A stretch of 40,758 bases of DNA from Dichomitus squalens LYAD-421 SS1 (taxonomy: Eukaryota > Basidiomycota > Agaricomycetes > Polyporales > Polyporaceae), in NCBI RefSeq assembly GCF_000275845.1, contig NW_006766903.1:198581-239338 (forward strand), read 5' to 3'. Position 1 is the stretch's first letter, and each line of letters begins with the position of its first letter. The notes under the pieces were generated by a model, which was given only the letters and a program-made list of their open reading frames with translations, had not been told where the DNA came from and did not search any database. Made by a program: the position numbers and the translations under genes. Below, piece after piece: positions 11,458 through 21,543 of this stretch.

Positions 11458-14400
11458 ATGGCCCTCATCCTCAACCCCAGGCTGTCCGCCATTTGCGCCC
11501 TCCTCCTCCTCGCCGTCTCCACAGATGCAGCCTTGCCCCAGCCAGAAGCCGTTTCGGTGCCGGGCAGCGTCTTGAGCTCTGCGGCAAGCGTGCTCTCCTC
11601 GCTCGCGTCCAGCGTGTCCTTCCCCTCCCTCACTGGCACGCTCACCGCGAGCGCTGTAGTGCCCAGTGCATCTACCGTGACCGCGTCCATTTCGACCGTC
11701 TCTGCCGCGTCCGCGTCGCTCTCGACCTTCTCTACTGCCTCTGCCTCGTTCTCTACTGTCTCTACCGTGTCCGTGTCGTTTTCGACCGCCTCCTCTGTGT
11801 CCGCATCCGGATCTTTGTCGACCCTCTCCAGCGCCGCTTCCTCCGCCGCGTCCGCTTCCTCTGCGGCAACCACCATCAACACTGGCCCCGTGACCGAAAC
11901 CAGTGCGTATCATTCCTCTCTCGCTTCCTGGCGGTATTCGCTTTTTTTCTCCTTTTCTCTCTGGCATGCACGCGTGTCTGTGCGTCACTTGCTTTCCACA
12001 TACCCCGCTTGAATTACCTTGTTCGACCTGTCACTGCCTGGGAATGCCCGGTCGCGGTCGGACACGCTCCCGCCCTTTAGCTCTGTCCGACCGCGAAATG
12101 GCATCCCCCGCGTCAGACTTGACGTAGCCGCCACCCTCGACCCGAGCACGCCAACGGCATACGCGACGCGTGTCGTGATCTGGGGGTGCAATTATACCCC
12201 GGGCCTACGACGCCTGCTGTGCCATATATATCTTCTGGCAGTAGCTTACACGGGAGGACGTTTTCTTTCTGATGTTCATTCAGATGTGTCTGCTCGTCAC
12301 TGACACTGGTGGTCATGAGACGCGAGCCGGTGACCCGAATACAAACACAGCGCGTCCGCCGAGCGGCGAGCTCGTTCGACGCCCCACTGCAGCGCGTATG
12401 TCTGGTGTTTGTCTTTCCGGAAGCGGACGTGGCCGTGCGAGGCGCGACCTGCGCGTGTCTCCACGCGTGTTTTCGCGCGTCATCGTCGTATCCGTAAATA
12501 GCACGGCGACTTGGTGCGCTTCCGCCTCTCCGATCGCGCGTTTTCCGTCCGTGGACGGTCTGGGAGCGGGAGTGCGCCTGGAGACGCGCGCTGGGGGCGA
12601 GCACCGCGCTCGCTCGACGCTGCGCATGTGCGCGCTCATGCTGTCGCCTATGACGTCTTCGCGGGCTTTTCTTCTGCCGGTCTTCGCGCGTCGGGGTGTT
12701 TTCTCCGTGTTGTTGTCGTCGTGGTGTGCTGCGAGCTTGAGCGACTGGGGACTTGCTCGTGAATCCCTCTCTGTTGGTGGGAAGCTATCGGTGAATGGTT
12801 AAGGAATTCGTAGCCATCTTCCATGACGTTCGAGCCTTTGTGCAGTCGGGCGATCATGCCGCCTTCGCTCACCTGGCGTAAGTCCGGTAAACCATCACCG
12901 ACCCATCGCGCGCGTTCAGTCAGCAGTCGCACCCTACATTCCACACCATCATCCTCCCGTTCCCCGTCCCGCATCCCCAAACGACACGCTGACCGCCCGC
13001 TCACGCCCCCAGCCCTGATCACGCTCCCGATCTCCTCCTACCCCTTCTCCGCCTTCCCCGTCCCCTCCGCCCCGCCCGTCCCCGGCGTCTTCCCTTCGAC
13101 CTCCCCGTCCTCGCCCCCGCCCCCCGGCTCCCCGCTCGTGCCCGACTTCGGCCCCGCCTGGGCCGCCGCGCACGCCAAGGCGCGCGCGCTCGTCTCCACG
13201 CTCACCCTCGAGCAAAAAGCGAACGTCTCGACCGGCGTCGGCTGGATGGGCGGCCGCTGCGTGGGCAACATCCCGCCCGCGGGCGCGTGGCCCGGGCTGT
13301 GCCTCGAGGACTCGCCCTTGGGGGTGCGCGACACGGACTTCGTGACCGCGTTCCCGGCGGGGATTAACGCGGCGGCGACGTTCAACCGCACGCTGCTGCG
13401 CGCGCGGGGCAAGGCGATCGGGCAGGAGTTCAAGGGGAAGGGCGCGCACGTGGGCCTGGGGCCGATGATGAACATGGGGCGGATCGCGCAGGGGGGCAGG
13501 AACTGGGAGGGGTTCGGGGCGGACCCGTTCTTGAGCGGGGAGAGCGCGTACGAGACGGTGCTCGGGTGGCAGGCGGGCGGCGCGCAGGCGTGCGCGAAGC
13601 ATTATGTCAACAAGTGCGTGTTCGTTCATTCGTTCGTTCGCCTTGGCGCGGGGGGGGCGCAGGGGCGTTTTGGGGGATGCCGACGCTGACGGGGGCTGGG
13701 CGCGGCGCAGCGAGCAGGAGCACCTGCGGCAGGAGGAGTCGTCGGACGTCGACGATCGGACGGAGCACGAGATCTACGTGCACCCGTTCATGCGCGCCGT
13801 CCAGGCGGGCGTCGCGAGCGTCATGTGCAGCTACAGTGCGTGCCTCTGCTTTACTGCTTGTCCTCGCGCGTGCGCCGGGCGCTGACGCGCTGCAGACCAA
13901 GTGAACACGTCGTGGGCGTGCGAGAACGACCGGACGCTGAACCAGATCCTCAAGGGCGAGATCGGCTTCCAGGGCTACGTCATGTCCGACTGGGGCGCGC
14001 ACCACTCGACGCTCGCCGCCGTCGCCGGCCTCGACGTACGTGTACCGCAGCGCTCCCCTGATCTCGCGTGACTGAGCTGACGCTGGGGCCGGGGCCGGGG
14101 CGGGTGCGCGTGTAGATGTCGATGCCGGGCGACATCTCGTTCGGCTCGGGCACGAGCTGGTGGGGCGCGAACCTGACCGCGTTCGTCGAGAACGGCACGA
14201 TCGCCGAGGCGCGCCTGAACGACATGGCCGAGCGCGTCGTCGCCGGCTGGTACCTCCTCGGCCAGGACGAGAACTACCCCGAAGGTGCGTCCTCTCGCCC
14301 TCTTTCTGCGAATGTACATACGGGCCTTGTGGGCGGGACGCTGATGCGGAGGCGCGCGCGCGCAGTGAGCTTCAACGCGTTCTTCCAGAACGACCCGGCG

Positions 14401-15830
14401 ACGAACGCGCACGTGGACGTGCAGGACGACCACTTCCAGGTCGTCCGCGCGATCGGCGCGGCGAGCGCGGTCCTGCTCAAGAACACCGCCGGCGCCCTCC
14501 CGCTCCGCAAGCCGAAGTCGATCGCTATCATCGGTGCGTCGTCGCCTGCCTTCCTGCTCCCGTCCTCCGGCACCTGGCACTCCGTATGATCGTCGCGCGT
14601 GCTGACGGGGTTCGAACAGGGAACGACTCTGGGCCGAGCAGCCGCGGGCCGAACGGCTACAGCGACCGCGGGGGCGACGACGGCACGCTCGCGATGGGCT
14701 GGGGCTCCGGCACGACGAACTTCCCGTACCTCATCACGCCGCTCGAGGCGATCCAGGCGCGCGCGCGCGAGGACCGCTCCAGCGTCTCGTGGTTCCTCGG
14801 CGACTGGGACCTCGCGGGCGCGGCGGCGACCGCGCTCGACCAGGACGTCGCGCTCGTGTTCGCGAACGCGGACTCGGGCGAGGACTACATCACCGTCGAC
14901 GGGAACGAGGGCGACCGCAAGAACCTGACGCTCTGGGGGAACGCGGACCGGCTCGTCGCCGCCGTCGCCGCCGCGAACCCGAACACCGTCGTCGTCGTGC
15001 ACGCGGTCGGGCCCGCGATCGTCGAGGCGTGGATCGAGAACCCGAACGTGACCGCGGTGCTGTGGGCGGGGCTCCCCGGGCAGGAGTCGGGCAACGGGCT
15101 CGTGGACGTGCTGTACGGGGCGGTGAGCCCGTCCGGGCGGCTGCCGTACACGATCGCGAAGAGCGCGGCGGACTACCCCGCGCAGCTCATCACGGGCGGG
15201 AACACGGACGAGATCATCCGGATCGCGTACACGGAGGGTTTGAACATCGACTACCGGCACTTTGACGCCGCGGGCATCGCGCCGCGCTTCGAGTTCGGCT
15301 TCGGGCTGTCGTACACCACCTTCGCGTACTCGGACCTCGCGGTGTGGCCCGTGCGCCAGAACGACCGGACGTCGGCGGGCCTGGAGGCGGCGTGGGCGGC
15401 GGGCAAGGCGAGCCCGAACGTCGAGGGCGGCTCGACCGCGCTGTGGCTGCACCGCCCGGCGTTCGAGGTCTCCTTCACGGTGCAGAACACGGGCAAGGTC
15501 AAGGGCGGCGAGGTGCGTCTCTCTTCTCATCGTCAGACATTCGCCGATGGGCGGCAGAGGCTGACCCCCCGCGCGTCGCGCCGCCAGATCCCGCAGCTCT
15601 ACCTGCACTTCCCGGCGAGCGCGGGCGAGCCGCCGAGCGTCCTGCGCGGGTTCTCGGACGTGCTCCTCAACCCGGGCGAGAGCAGGACGGTGTCGCTCAC
15701 GCTCTCGCGCTACGACCTGAGCGTCTGGGACACCGTCGCGCAGGGCTGGCGCAAGCCGAGCGGCAGGTTCACGTTCTCCGTGGGCGCGAGCAGCCGCGAC
15801 TTCCGCTTGAAGGGCAGCATCCCCGTCTGA
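11458..15830 (+). CDS. Secreted beta-glucosidase, glycoside hydrolase family 3
   Basis: This GH3 enzyme would cleave terminal beta-D-glucosyl residues (cellobiose and oligosaccharides) outside the cell. Eight exons join exactly in frame to 927 residues: 11458-11902, 13013-13613, 13711-13835, 13896-14035, 14116-14284, 14366-14533, 14620-15512 and 15588-15830. The N-terminus is a signal peptide (LSAICALLLLAVSTDAA), then a Ser/Thr/Ala-rich linker to about residue 148. The catalytic part follows with GVGWMGGRCVGNIPP, LCLEDSPLGVRDTD, NWEGFGADPFLSGES and the nucleophile Asp422 in GYVMSDWG. Next come the second alpha/beta domain (VLLKNTAGALPLR, SGEDYITVDGNEGDR, PSGRLPYTIAK) and a C-terminal fibronectin-like domain (FEFGFGLSYTTF, SAGEPPSVLRGF). 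Codon use is strongly GC-biased. The first intron (11903-13012) is far longer than the others. Its phase matches, but extra exons inside it cannot be excluded. Confidence 0.9.
12040..12107 (+). repeat. Inverted repeat (hairpin) in the long first intron of the GH3 gene
   Basis: The arms 12040-12064 and 12084-12107 are inverse complements, including a perfect 13 bp core (TCGCGGTCGGACA against TGTCCGACCGCGA). The outer part GGGA-TGCC also pairs, with three internal mismatches and one bulge. The loop is 19 nt. In RNA this would form a stable GC-rich stem-loop. Confidence 0.6.
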
Positions 15831-16353
15831 GCCCGGGAGCGATGTGCGCGAGGGGTAGTTGTACTTGATACTTCGCACTCAACTCGATGCAAAAAATGAA
15901 CGAGAGGGGTCTAGGGCTGGATGGCGGGTTTGGATACGTACATACTGACATTGTGGACTTGTACCTGCGTACCAACTAGACTGATGTACTCAATGTTCAG
16001 TTGTGATAGATGCACAACGGCAACTGTGTAATGACGCAGTTACGGTAGCATGGCCTGCGCACCTGTCTGCGCTGCACGTGAAAGTCTGTCCACCCACTCA
16101 CACGGCTGGCAAAGCGCCAGGCTCCAAGCAGGGAAATCTGTGCAGCAATTATGGGCAACGCAACCTGACCCTGGCATTTCCAGTGGGCCTTTGTATCCCT
16201 CTTTGTGATTTGGGAAATCTCATGGGCACGTTGCATCGCTCGTATATCTAGCATAGGTTTTCCTCACTTGGACCATCGCGCTTTGCCTGCCGTGTCATTC
16301 ATTATAAACGGAAGTACAACTTGAGGTTAAAAAAAGGACCCTCATGCAAGAGA
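15831..16353. other. Intergenic between the GH3 gene and the tRNA gene
   Basis: This holds the 3' untranslated region of the GH3 gene and the Pol III terminator of the tRNA gene on the other strand. No conserved frame or repeat was recognised. Confidence 0.5.
16329..16335 (-). terminator. Pol III terminator of the tRNA-Gly gene
   Basis: On the minus strand a run of seven T lies about 18 nt beyond the tRNA 3' end. An oligo-T tract at this distance is the standard RNA polymerase III stop signal. Confidence 0.65.
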
Positions 16354-16431
16354 TACACTGAGCGGGAGTCGAACCCACGCCGCTTGCTAACAAGATGGAA
16401 GGCAAGCATGATACCGTTTCACCATCAGTGT
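16354..16431 (-). tRNA. tRNA-Gly (anticodon UCC) with a 7-nt intron
   Basis: A full cloverleaf folds on the minus strand. The 7 bp acceptor stem is ACACTGA/TCAGTGT. The D stem is GTGA/TCAT with loop AACGGTA. The anticodon stem is CTTGC/GCAAG. The variable loop is CGGC, and the T arm is GTGGG-TTCGACT-CCCGC. The discriminator base is A (16354). The anticodon loop is over-long; removing TCTTGTT (16389-16395) between positions 37 and 38, the canonical intron site, restores CTTCCAA with anticodon TCC at 16397-16399. A downstream T7 tract supports transcription. CCA is not encoded, as usual in eukaryotes. Confidence 0.9.
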
Positions 16432-16553
16432 CGTTTGTCTCCACGCAAACATGTGGTTGCAGCCGGAGTGCCCACGGGGAGCCGGTGAAAACGCAGTATA
16501 ATACAGATGCTCGGAATCCTATATTCGAAACCCCACGTCCATGCAGATCGAAC

Positions 16554-18803
16554 TTATGAAGCTACTATGTTGATCGCGTTCGTGTGGGCGATAAGGCTTT
16601 GAGTACGATCGCTCCGCGGCCGGAAGGCACATTTGAACTCCTTCGGATGACTGCAGGCATATGCACCCTCGGTGAGTAGGGCTTGATGACTGAAAGGCTG
16701 TATTACATACCTCACGAAGCCAGAGACGAAGGCAGCATCTGGAATGATGTCGCGACCGAAGTCGTCTTTGGCGAAAGAGAGGTCCATGGTGGCGATGATG
16801 CTCGCAGCCGCCAGCCACACGCTAGCATCTGCGAAAGCTTGGCCAGGGCAGATTCTGATGAAAGACGTTGGATTCTGACCTTGAATGCAATGTGGATCTA
16901 GTGCTCACCTCCGCCCGAATCCAAAAACGACGTCTCTGGGATCGACTCGTGCGGTGTCTTCGGCCGACATCTGCATATACCGGTCTGGGTCGAATCTCTC
17001 TGGGTTGGGATATACGTCTGGGTTGTGGGTCATCCACCTCACATCCCTCACTGTGAGTCGGCGAAGGTGCTATGGGAACAAGCGTGCCCACCAGATGTTG
17101 GGTATAACCATAGAGCCGTCGGGGATGTCGTAACCTCGATACACATCGTCACAACTAAGCCTGTGGGGTACGCCTGGTTGTCCCCTTATGAGCTGATTGG
17201 ACCGGACTGTATCTGCTGAGTGAACTCACCAAGAGGTACAGGAGGATTCCATCTGTGGTTCGACGACCACGACCGTGAGTCAGCCTAGGTTCGTCATCAC
17301 TCGGTTAAGGGATAACGCCGTACCTGAACACTTCTCTGACCACACATTCCAAGTAAGGAAGACTTTCGCGATCTTCGAAATCGGGTAACCTCTCCGGTCC
17401 GATGACACGGTCAAGTTCCGCTCGCGCCCTCTGATAGACATTCGGATGGAGTACCATCGCCAGTACGAACGTTTTCATGGTGGTCACCGTCTAGAAAGGA
17501 GATTGGTTAGACGTTATCGATTGTGCCTCAGAGAGCGCACCGTATCCGATCCCGCTGGACGTCCAAAAATGAGAATAGATACTGGTCTTCCCGACGGGTT
17601 CACTTACCAGCATAAATGACACCTGCGGCGCCTTTAATGTCCTCCTCATAGTCAGCCGTGAGCTTGCCTACTGCGAGAGCTTCTTCCAGTAACGTGACCG
17701 TCAACGAAGGAGCCGCGGTGCCTGCCATCTTAACGCTACATCAGACCACAGAACTTCCCATAGAAAATCTCGACCGTACCAGGTCACGCTTCACCATCTC
17801 GTAAGGCGTATCCAGCGTCCGACGTACTAGACTCCTCACGTAAAGCGCCTGACGCTTGAATCCAGAACCAGGCATCCAGAGAGGAATACCTTTGACTGCC
17901 AGAAGCACGTCAGCGAAGTAACCTAGCAACGCTGCGATATAGCGGGGGGACCCACGAATTGGGAAGAAGTCTACCAGCATGGAACCCGGGCTACCGGCGA
18001 TAACGGTCTCCACCGTCGTCCGCTCTGCCGTCTCGACCAGTTCGTCGCCAAGGCCAGTGACTCGGTAGCCGTATGCGATGTCCAACACCATAGCAGCGGC
18101 CCATCTATGGGGTATTAGGATACTATCGAGCATAATCGAAAAGAAGTCATGCCTACCGCACGATGTGATCCATGAAGAGCTCAGGTTTGTCGCAGAGTTC
18201 AGACAATAGCGTATATGTTTCCCGCCGCTGAATGGGCCGATAGTTCACCAGGGCATCCTTGGAGAGGAAGGCATCATGAAGCCACTTCCTTTGCTTTCGG
18301 AAGCGTTCTCCATACGGAAGATTGTTGAGTACACTATCCCAGCCCATACTGAAGGGACGTGGGTCAGGCAGACTAAGCAACGAAGTCGTGGACACTGACA
18401 GTTCTTTGAGCAAGACGAAAGGTGGCCGGTCCGAGTATTTCCCGCTGCGCTTCTCCAATAACTCCACTGCAGCTTCTTTGGAGTTCAAGACGACAACAGG
18501 CGTGCGGAAGAACCTAGCGAAGACAATGTCCCCTACGATCGTGTTCAGGTTCAGCAACAATACACCGATCATGGAGAGAATTTGAATACCATATATTCCG
18601 CCCCATTCAGCAAGTCTACGCTGCTGGTATTCCATGGGCAATTGGTGGACGTTGCCGAGGAGAGGAAGTGCCACTGGACCTGGGGGGTATCGATACTTGG
18701 CACTCTTAACATACCGTACATACGCTCCAATGATAATGCAGAGAGCGACCAGGGCGATGGGCGCTGACGAGGTTGCGAGTGCGAGCTGCGACCAGACAGC
18801 CAT
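16554..18803 (-). CDS. Cytochrome P450 monooxygenase, microsomal type
   Basis: This encodes a haem-thiolate monooxygenase anchored in the ER by an N-terminal helix ([17 protein letters not shown]), followed by the proline hinge [13 protein letters not shown]. Exons joined by eye give about 500 residues. Landmarks are [29 protein letters not shown], the I-helix oxygen-binding motif AGSDTT, the ExxR motif EVFR, the PERF region [11 protein letters not shown], and the haem loop FGFGRRICPG with Cys as axial ligand. All key motifs are intact. The start ATG 18803 is favoured because a minus-strand TATAAG lies about 55 bp upstream; an in-frame ATG at 18836 is the alternative. The sequence resembles basidiomycete P450s usually annotated as O-methylsterigmatocystin-oxidoreductase-like, and its substrate cannot be told. 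The AGSDTT motif is encoded across a 14 nt exon (17541-17554). Confidence 0.9.
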
Positions 18804-18854
18804 CTTCAGAAAGATGGGGAAGTGGGTTAAGAGCATGTCAACCGGGACGCCGAG

Positions 18855-18860
18855 CTTATA
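18855..18860 (-). promoter_or_regulatory. TATA box of the P450 gene
   Basis: TATAAG on the minus strand lies about 52 bp upstream of ATG 18803. The spacing would place transcription initiation between the two candidate start codons, favouring 18803 as the first translated ATG. Confidence 0.4.
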
Positions 18861-20601
18861 AGAAGTTCGGCTGTATGATGGACACATTCAAGCTGAGCAG
18901 TCTGAATGAGAAGCCATGACGCTGGCGCGAGTTAAAATCCTCCGGAGGAGAGCGGATTATTGGCTGGCATCACAATCCTCCGCTTAGACGCTAGGACCTC
19001 TTGGTGACGCCAGTGAGGGCGGACCTGTTTCCGATGCGCGCCTCACACGTCAAATTGCCGTGCAAGGTTGATGTCCGGGTACCGAGTTCTAACGTCGTAG
19101 TGTATAAGTCTGTGCAAATCGAACGGGGCGCGTGAACTCGAATTCTGCATCGGAAATACTGCTTCGAGTTCGGGCTCCGCCCCAACGCTGTCAGAGTGCG
19201 AACCTCAGCTCCACGTGTGACGGAATCATCATCCGTCGGCCTTTGCGCTACGTATCTCAAGCACGCGATATGCCCGGTAGGCTGCTGACCACATCCACGG
19301 GAAGATGTAAGGATCCGTCACCGCGTAAACACACGCGCAATTGATATCCGAGGGTGGTCGCACTGAGAATGACAGGTTTGGTCGGTTGTGGGTCGTGTGC
19401 GTCCTCGGATTTCCGTACAGATAACATAGATGTACGGCGGGGTACGCCGCCCGCGCTGATAATATCCATGCAGTAAGCAAGCGATTCGGCTATGACCAAC
19501 AGAGGCAGCCATACCAGCGCTTCAAGGAAGGTAGAAAACTTTCCCTCCCCGTCTGACCGGCGAGCGTACAGTACACCTTTGAAACGAAGGCTAAGGGGAT
19601 CAATCATAAGAGACGCCTAAGGCGCTTTGTGGCACAGGAGGCAGAGATATCACCATACCTGCTAGCTTCCGTCATGGTTGGGCCACCGGGAAGCGTACGA
19701 TGGCACTGATGGTGCAGTGCCTGGAATGATTCGCGGACTGTCCCTCGGCACATCTAGATGAAATTGTGCGGGTCCGGTATGCGATGATACCACTGACGGC
19801 GCTACACAATGCGCGTCTAGTAGAATCGCTCACCTTTTAAGCGCACCATAGCGGTCGAATGTGGATGCGTCTGACTTCATTCTAGGAAGTGACGCTTCGC
19901 TCTCGAAGACTTGCAGTGGCAGCTTCAGTTATCGATGGCGACTGCGATAATCAACATGTGGGGGTCTCGATTCTGTAGCACCTGACCGAAGCCGTGAATA
20001 TGAGCTTCAGGCTGCGCATGGTAAGTGAAAGAGACCGCCGATTAATTCCTGGATAATAGCCTTGATCTCGCGCTGTGGAGCGGCGCATTGGGCTAGGCAC
20101 GGTCATTCTGTACGACTCTACCCTTTGACGGCGGGAGGTGACAATCAAATCTGGTTGCGCAAACATGTTAATACGGATGGGGCAGGAAAAGCGTGGTTGT
20201 GGAAATACGCGTAGCTAAATGTTGCGACGAAGCGGTAGTACCATGTTGAGAAATGGAGTATCGCCGTTCCGGCTGGCGTTGAGCGTCTTAAGGATTGCAG
20301 GCTTCCTGCCACCCAAGGCGCTCCGAGCGTGTTAGAATCCTGGACCTTGTGAACCCAGTTTTTCCCGTCATGCCGGCACCAGTACGGGATACATTGACAG
20401 CATGCTGAGAGAACCACAATGCTGGCTCCGGCTGAACGTCGGCCTGCCACCCTCGGTACCTTGGTCAGCATCCAACGCAAAAATTGGAGCCAGAGCCCAC
20501 CACTGTTTTGCTACCTTGCACAGGCGTTGAATCGACGCCAAACGGTGACCAAGGTTAGGGTTTGAATTTTACACGCGCCTATTTTTCTGACCCATGAGCT
20601 C
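18861..20601. other. Gene-poor interval between the P450 promoter and the hAT element
   Basis: This holds the P450 upstream region and a possible decayed membrane-protein fragment (annotated separately). A minus-strand frame at about 20145-20465 is moderately hydrophobic but unrecognised. Nothing else is supported. Confidence 0.4.
19229..19607 (-). pseudogene. Possible decayed fragment of an RTA1-like membrane protein
   Basis: A minus-strand frame reads LVWLPLLVIAESLAYCMDII, then PPYIYVIC in the next frame, followed by a possible intron. This loosely resembles a helix pair of RTA1-like lipid-translocating or resistance proteins (a glycine/glutamate-containing helix, then a PYI segment). Frames break within a short distance and no start or C-terminal part can be assembled. 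The similarity is weak and judged from memory, so it could be chance hydrophobicity. Confidence 0.2.
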
Positions 20602-20609
20602 GCTATCAT
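20602..20609 (+). repeat. Target-site duplication (left) of the hAT element
   Basis: GCTATCAT lies directly before the left terminus and is repeated exactly at 21536-21543. Eight-base duplications are characteristic of the hAT superfamily. Confidence 0.85.
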
Positions 20610-21535
20610 TAGTGTTGCCGCCAAGCCGGGCCGGCTTATCCAGCTAGCTCAGCTTGTCAACTAGACGCCCAGCTTGTTGCAAGAAGCTAAGCTAAGCCGA
20701 AACGCCTAGAAACGAGCTGATCGTCAGCTCGTTTTCAAGCCAGCTCGCGGGCTAGCTCCATTGATGATGTCATAATTACCAAAGTTGGTATCTCGTAGGA
20801 CCGGGAGGTCCCGGGACAGCCGCGACTTCAATTACTTCGAGATGCTTGGCTGCCATGGTATGGCCTGGTAATTCCTGGATGGATGTGTTGACTCCTCACG
20901 AGTCATGCCTTGAGCACAGCGGTAATCCTCATAATATCAAAGGCAGCAGTCACCCTCGGCACAGAACAGCCTGGGAATGTGCGCTACAATGCTGCTGGCG
21001 AGCAAGATTATAGACTCTCGTGTATCCTGCTTTCTGTCTTAATGGCTTTAGCAGCTGTGTTCGAACCACATCACATATGCAGTCTTCAAGGTAATCCAAC
21101 ACAGTTACTGAACTGTTGAACAATGTGTCGCTCTATTTAGTCGAATAGATAAGCCTACAGGTTCACACTGGATTACTGGTGTTGACTATTTCTGACATGC
21201 ATACTCAGTGATTCCGTTGTGGCCTTCAGACATTTTTTGGCAGCTCACACCTCCTCAGGGAGATATGTTGAACTTATGCATACATGGTGTTATGTTCTGT
21301 GCATGTATACCATGTTGTTACTACACTAGGAACGATGATGCCCAGTTCGCTGTCGGCGCATGCAATGTCTTGCCATATCTGGAATGTGAGCTTGCAAGTC
21401 AAGCTGTGGCTGGGGCCTGGCCAGGGAGTTGGCGCCCAGCTAGCCGGATCTCGGCTTAGCTTGCTCCGGCTTGGTGATCCAGCGCGATCCAGCTCGTCAG
21501 CTTAGCTTAGCTTAGCTGGCTTGGCGGCAACACTA
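20610..21535. mobile_element. Non-autonomous hAT-type DNA transposon (926 bp)
   Basis: The ends are a perfect 18 bp terminal inverted repeat beginning TAGTGTTGCCGCC, which fits the hAT terminal consensus (C/T)A(A/G)NG. An exact 8 bp duplication, GCTATCAT, flanks the element. Subterminal DNA next to both ends is rich in repeated AGCTTAGC/AGCTAAGC units (for example three in a row near 21498-21519), typical of hAT transposase-binding regions. The interior has only frames under 90 codons with no dimerisation-domain or DDE-like signature, so the element would depend on a transposase made elsewhere. The perfect duplication suggests a fairly recent insertion. Confidence 0.85.
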
Positions 21536-21543
21536 GCTATCAT
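21536..21543 (+). repeat. Target-site duplication (right) of the hAT element
   Basis: GCTATCAT is identical to the copy at 20602-20609 and directly follows the right terminus. Confidence 0.85.

Noticed and set aside
11137..11988. Minus-strand frame of 283 codons, Gly/Arg-rich
   Set aside because: It lies opposite the Ser/Thr-rich GH3 exon. Antisense of Ser-rich codons gives Gly/Arg-rich repeats without meaning.
12823..13012. Alternative GH3 start with an ATG at 12823
   Set aside because: It would give a Ser/Arg-rich N-terminus with no signal peptide. The exon at 11458 has a TATA box, a signal peptide and exactly matching splice phase.
14274..15878. Minus-strand open frame of 534 codons opposite the GH3 gene
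   Set aside because: It is the antisense shadow of GC-rich, strongly codon-biased GH3 coding DNA. Its product is Arg/Ala/Val-rich low complexity with no domain.
16554..18803. P450 as part of a secondary-metabolite gene cluster
   Set aside because: The neighbours are a tRNA, a GH3 gene and gene-poor DNA. No synthase, terpene cyclase or tailoring partner is present, and the ICMT-like gene is 8 kb away beyond a transposon.
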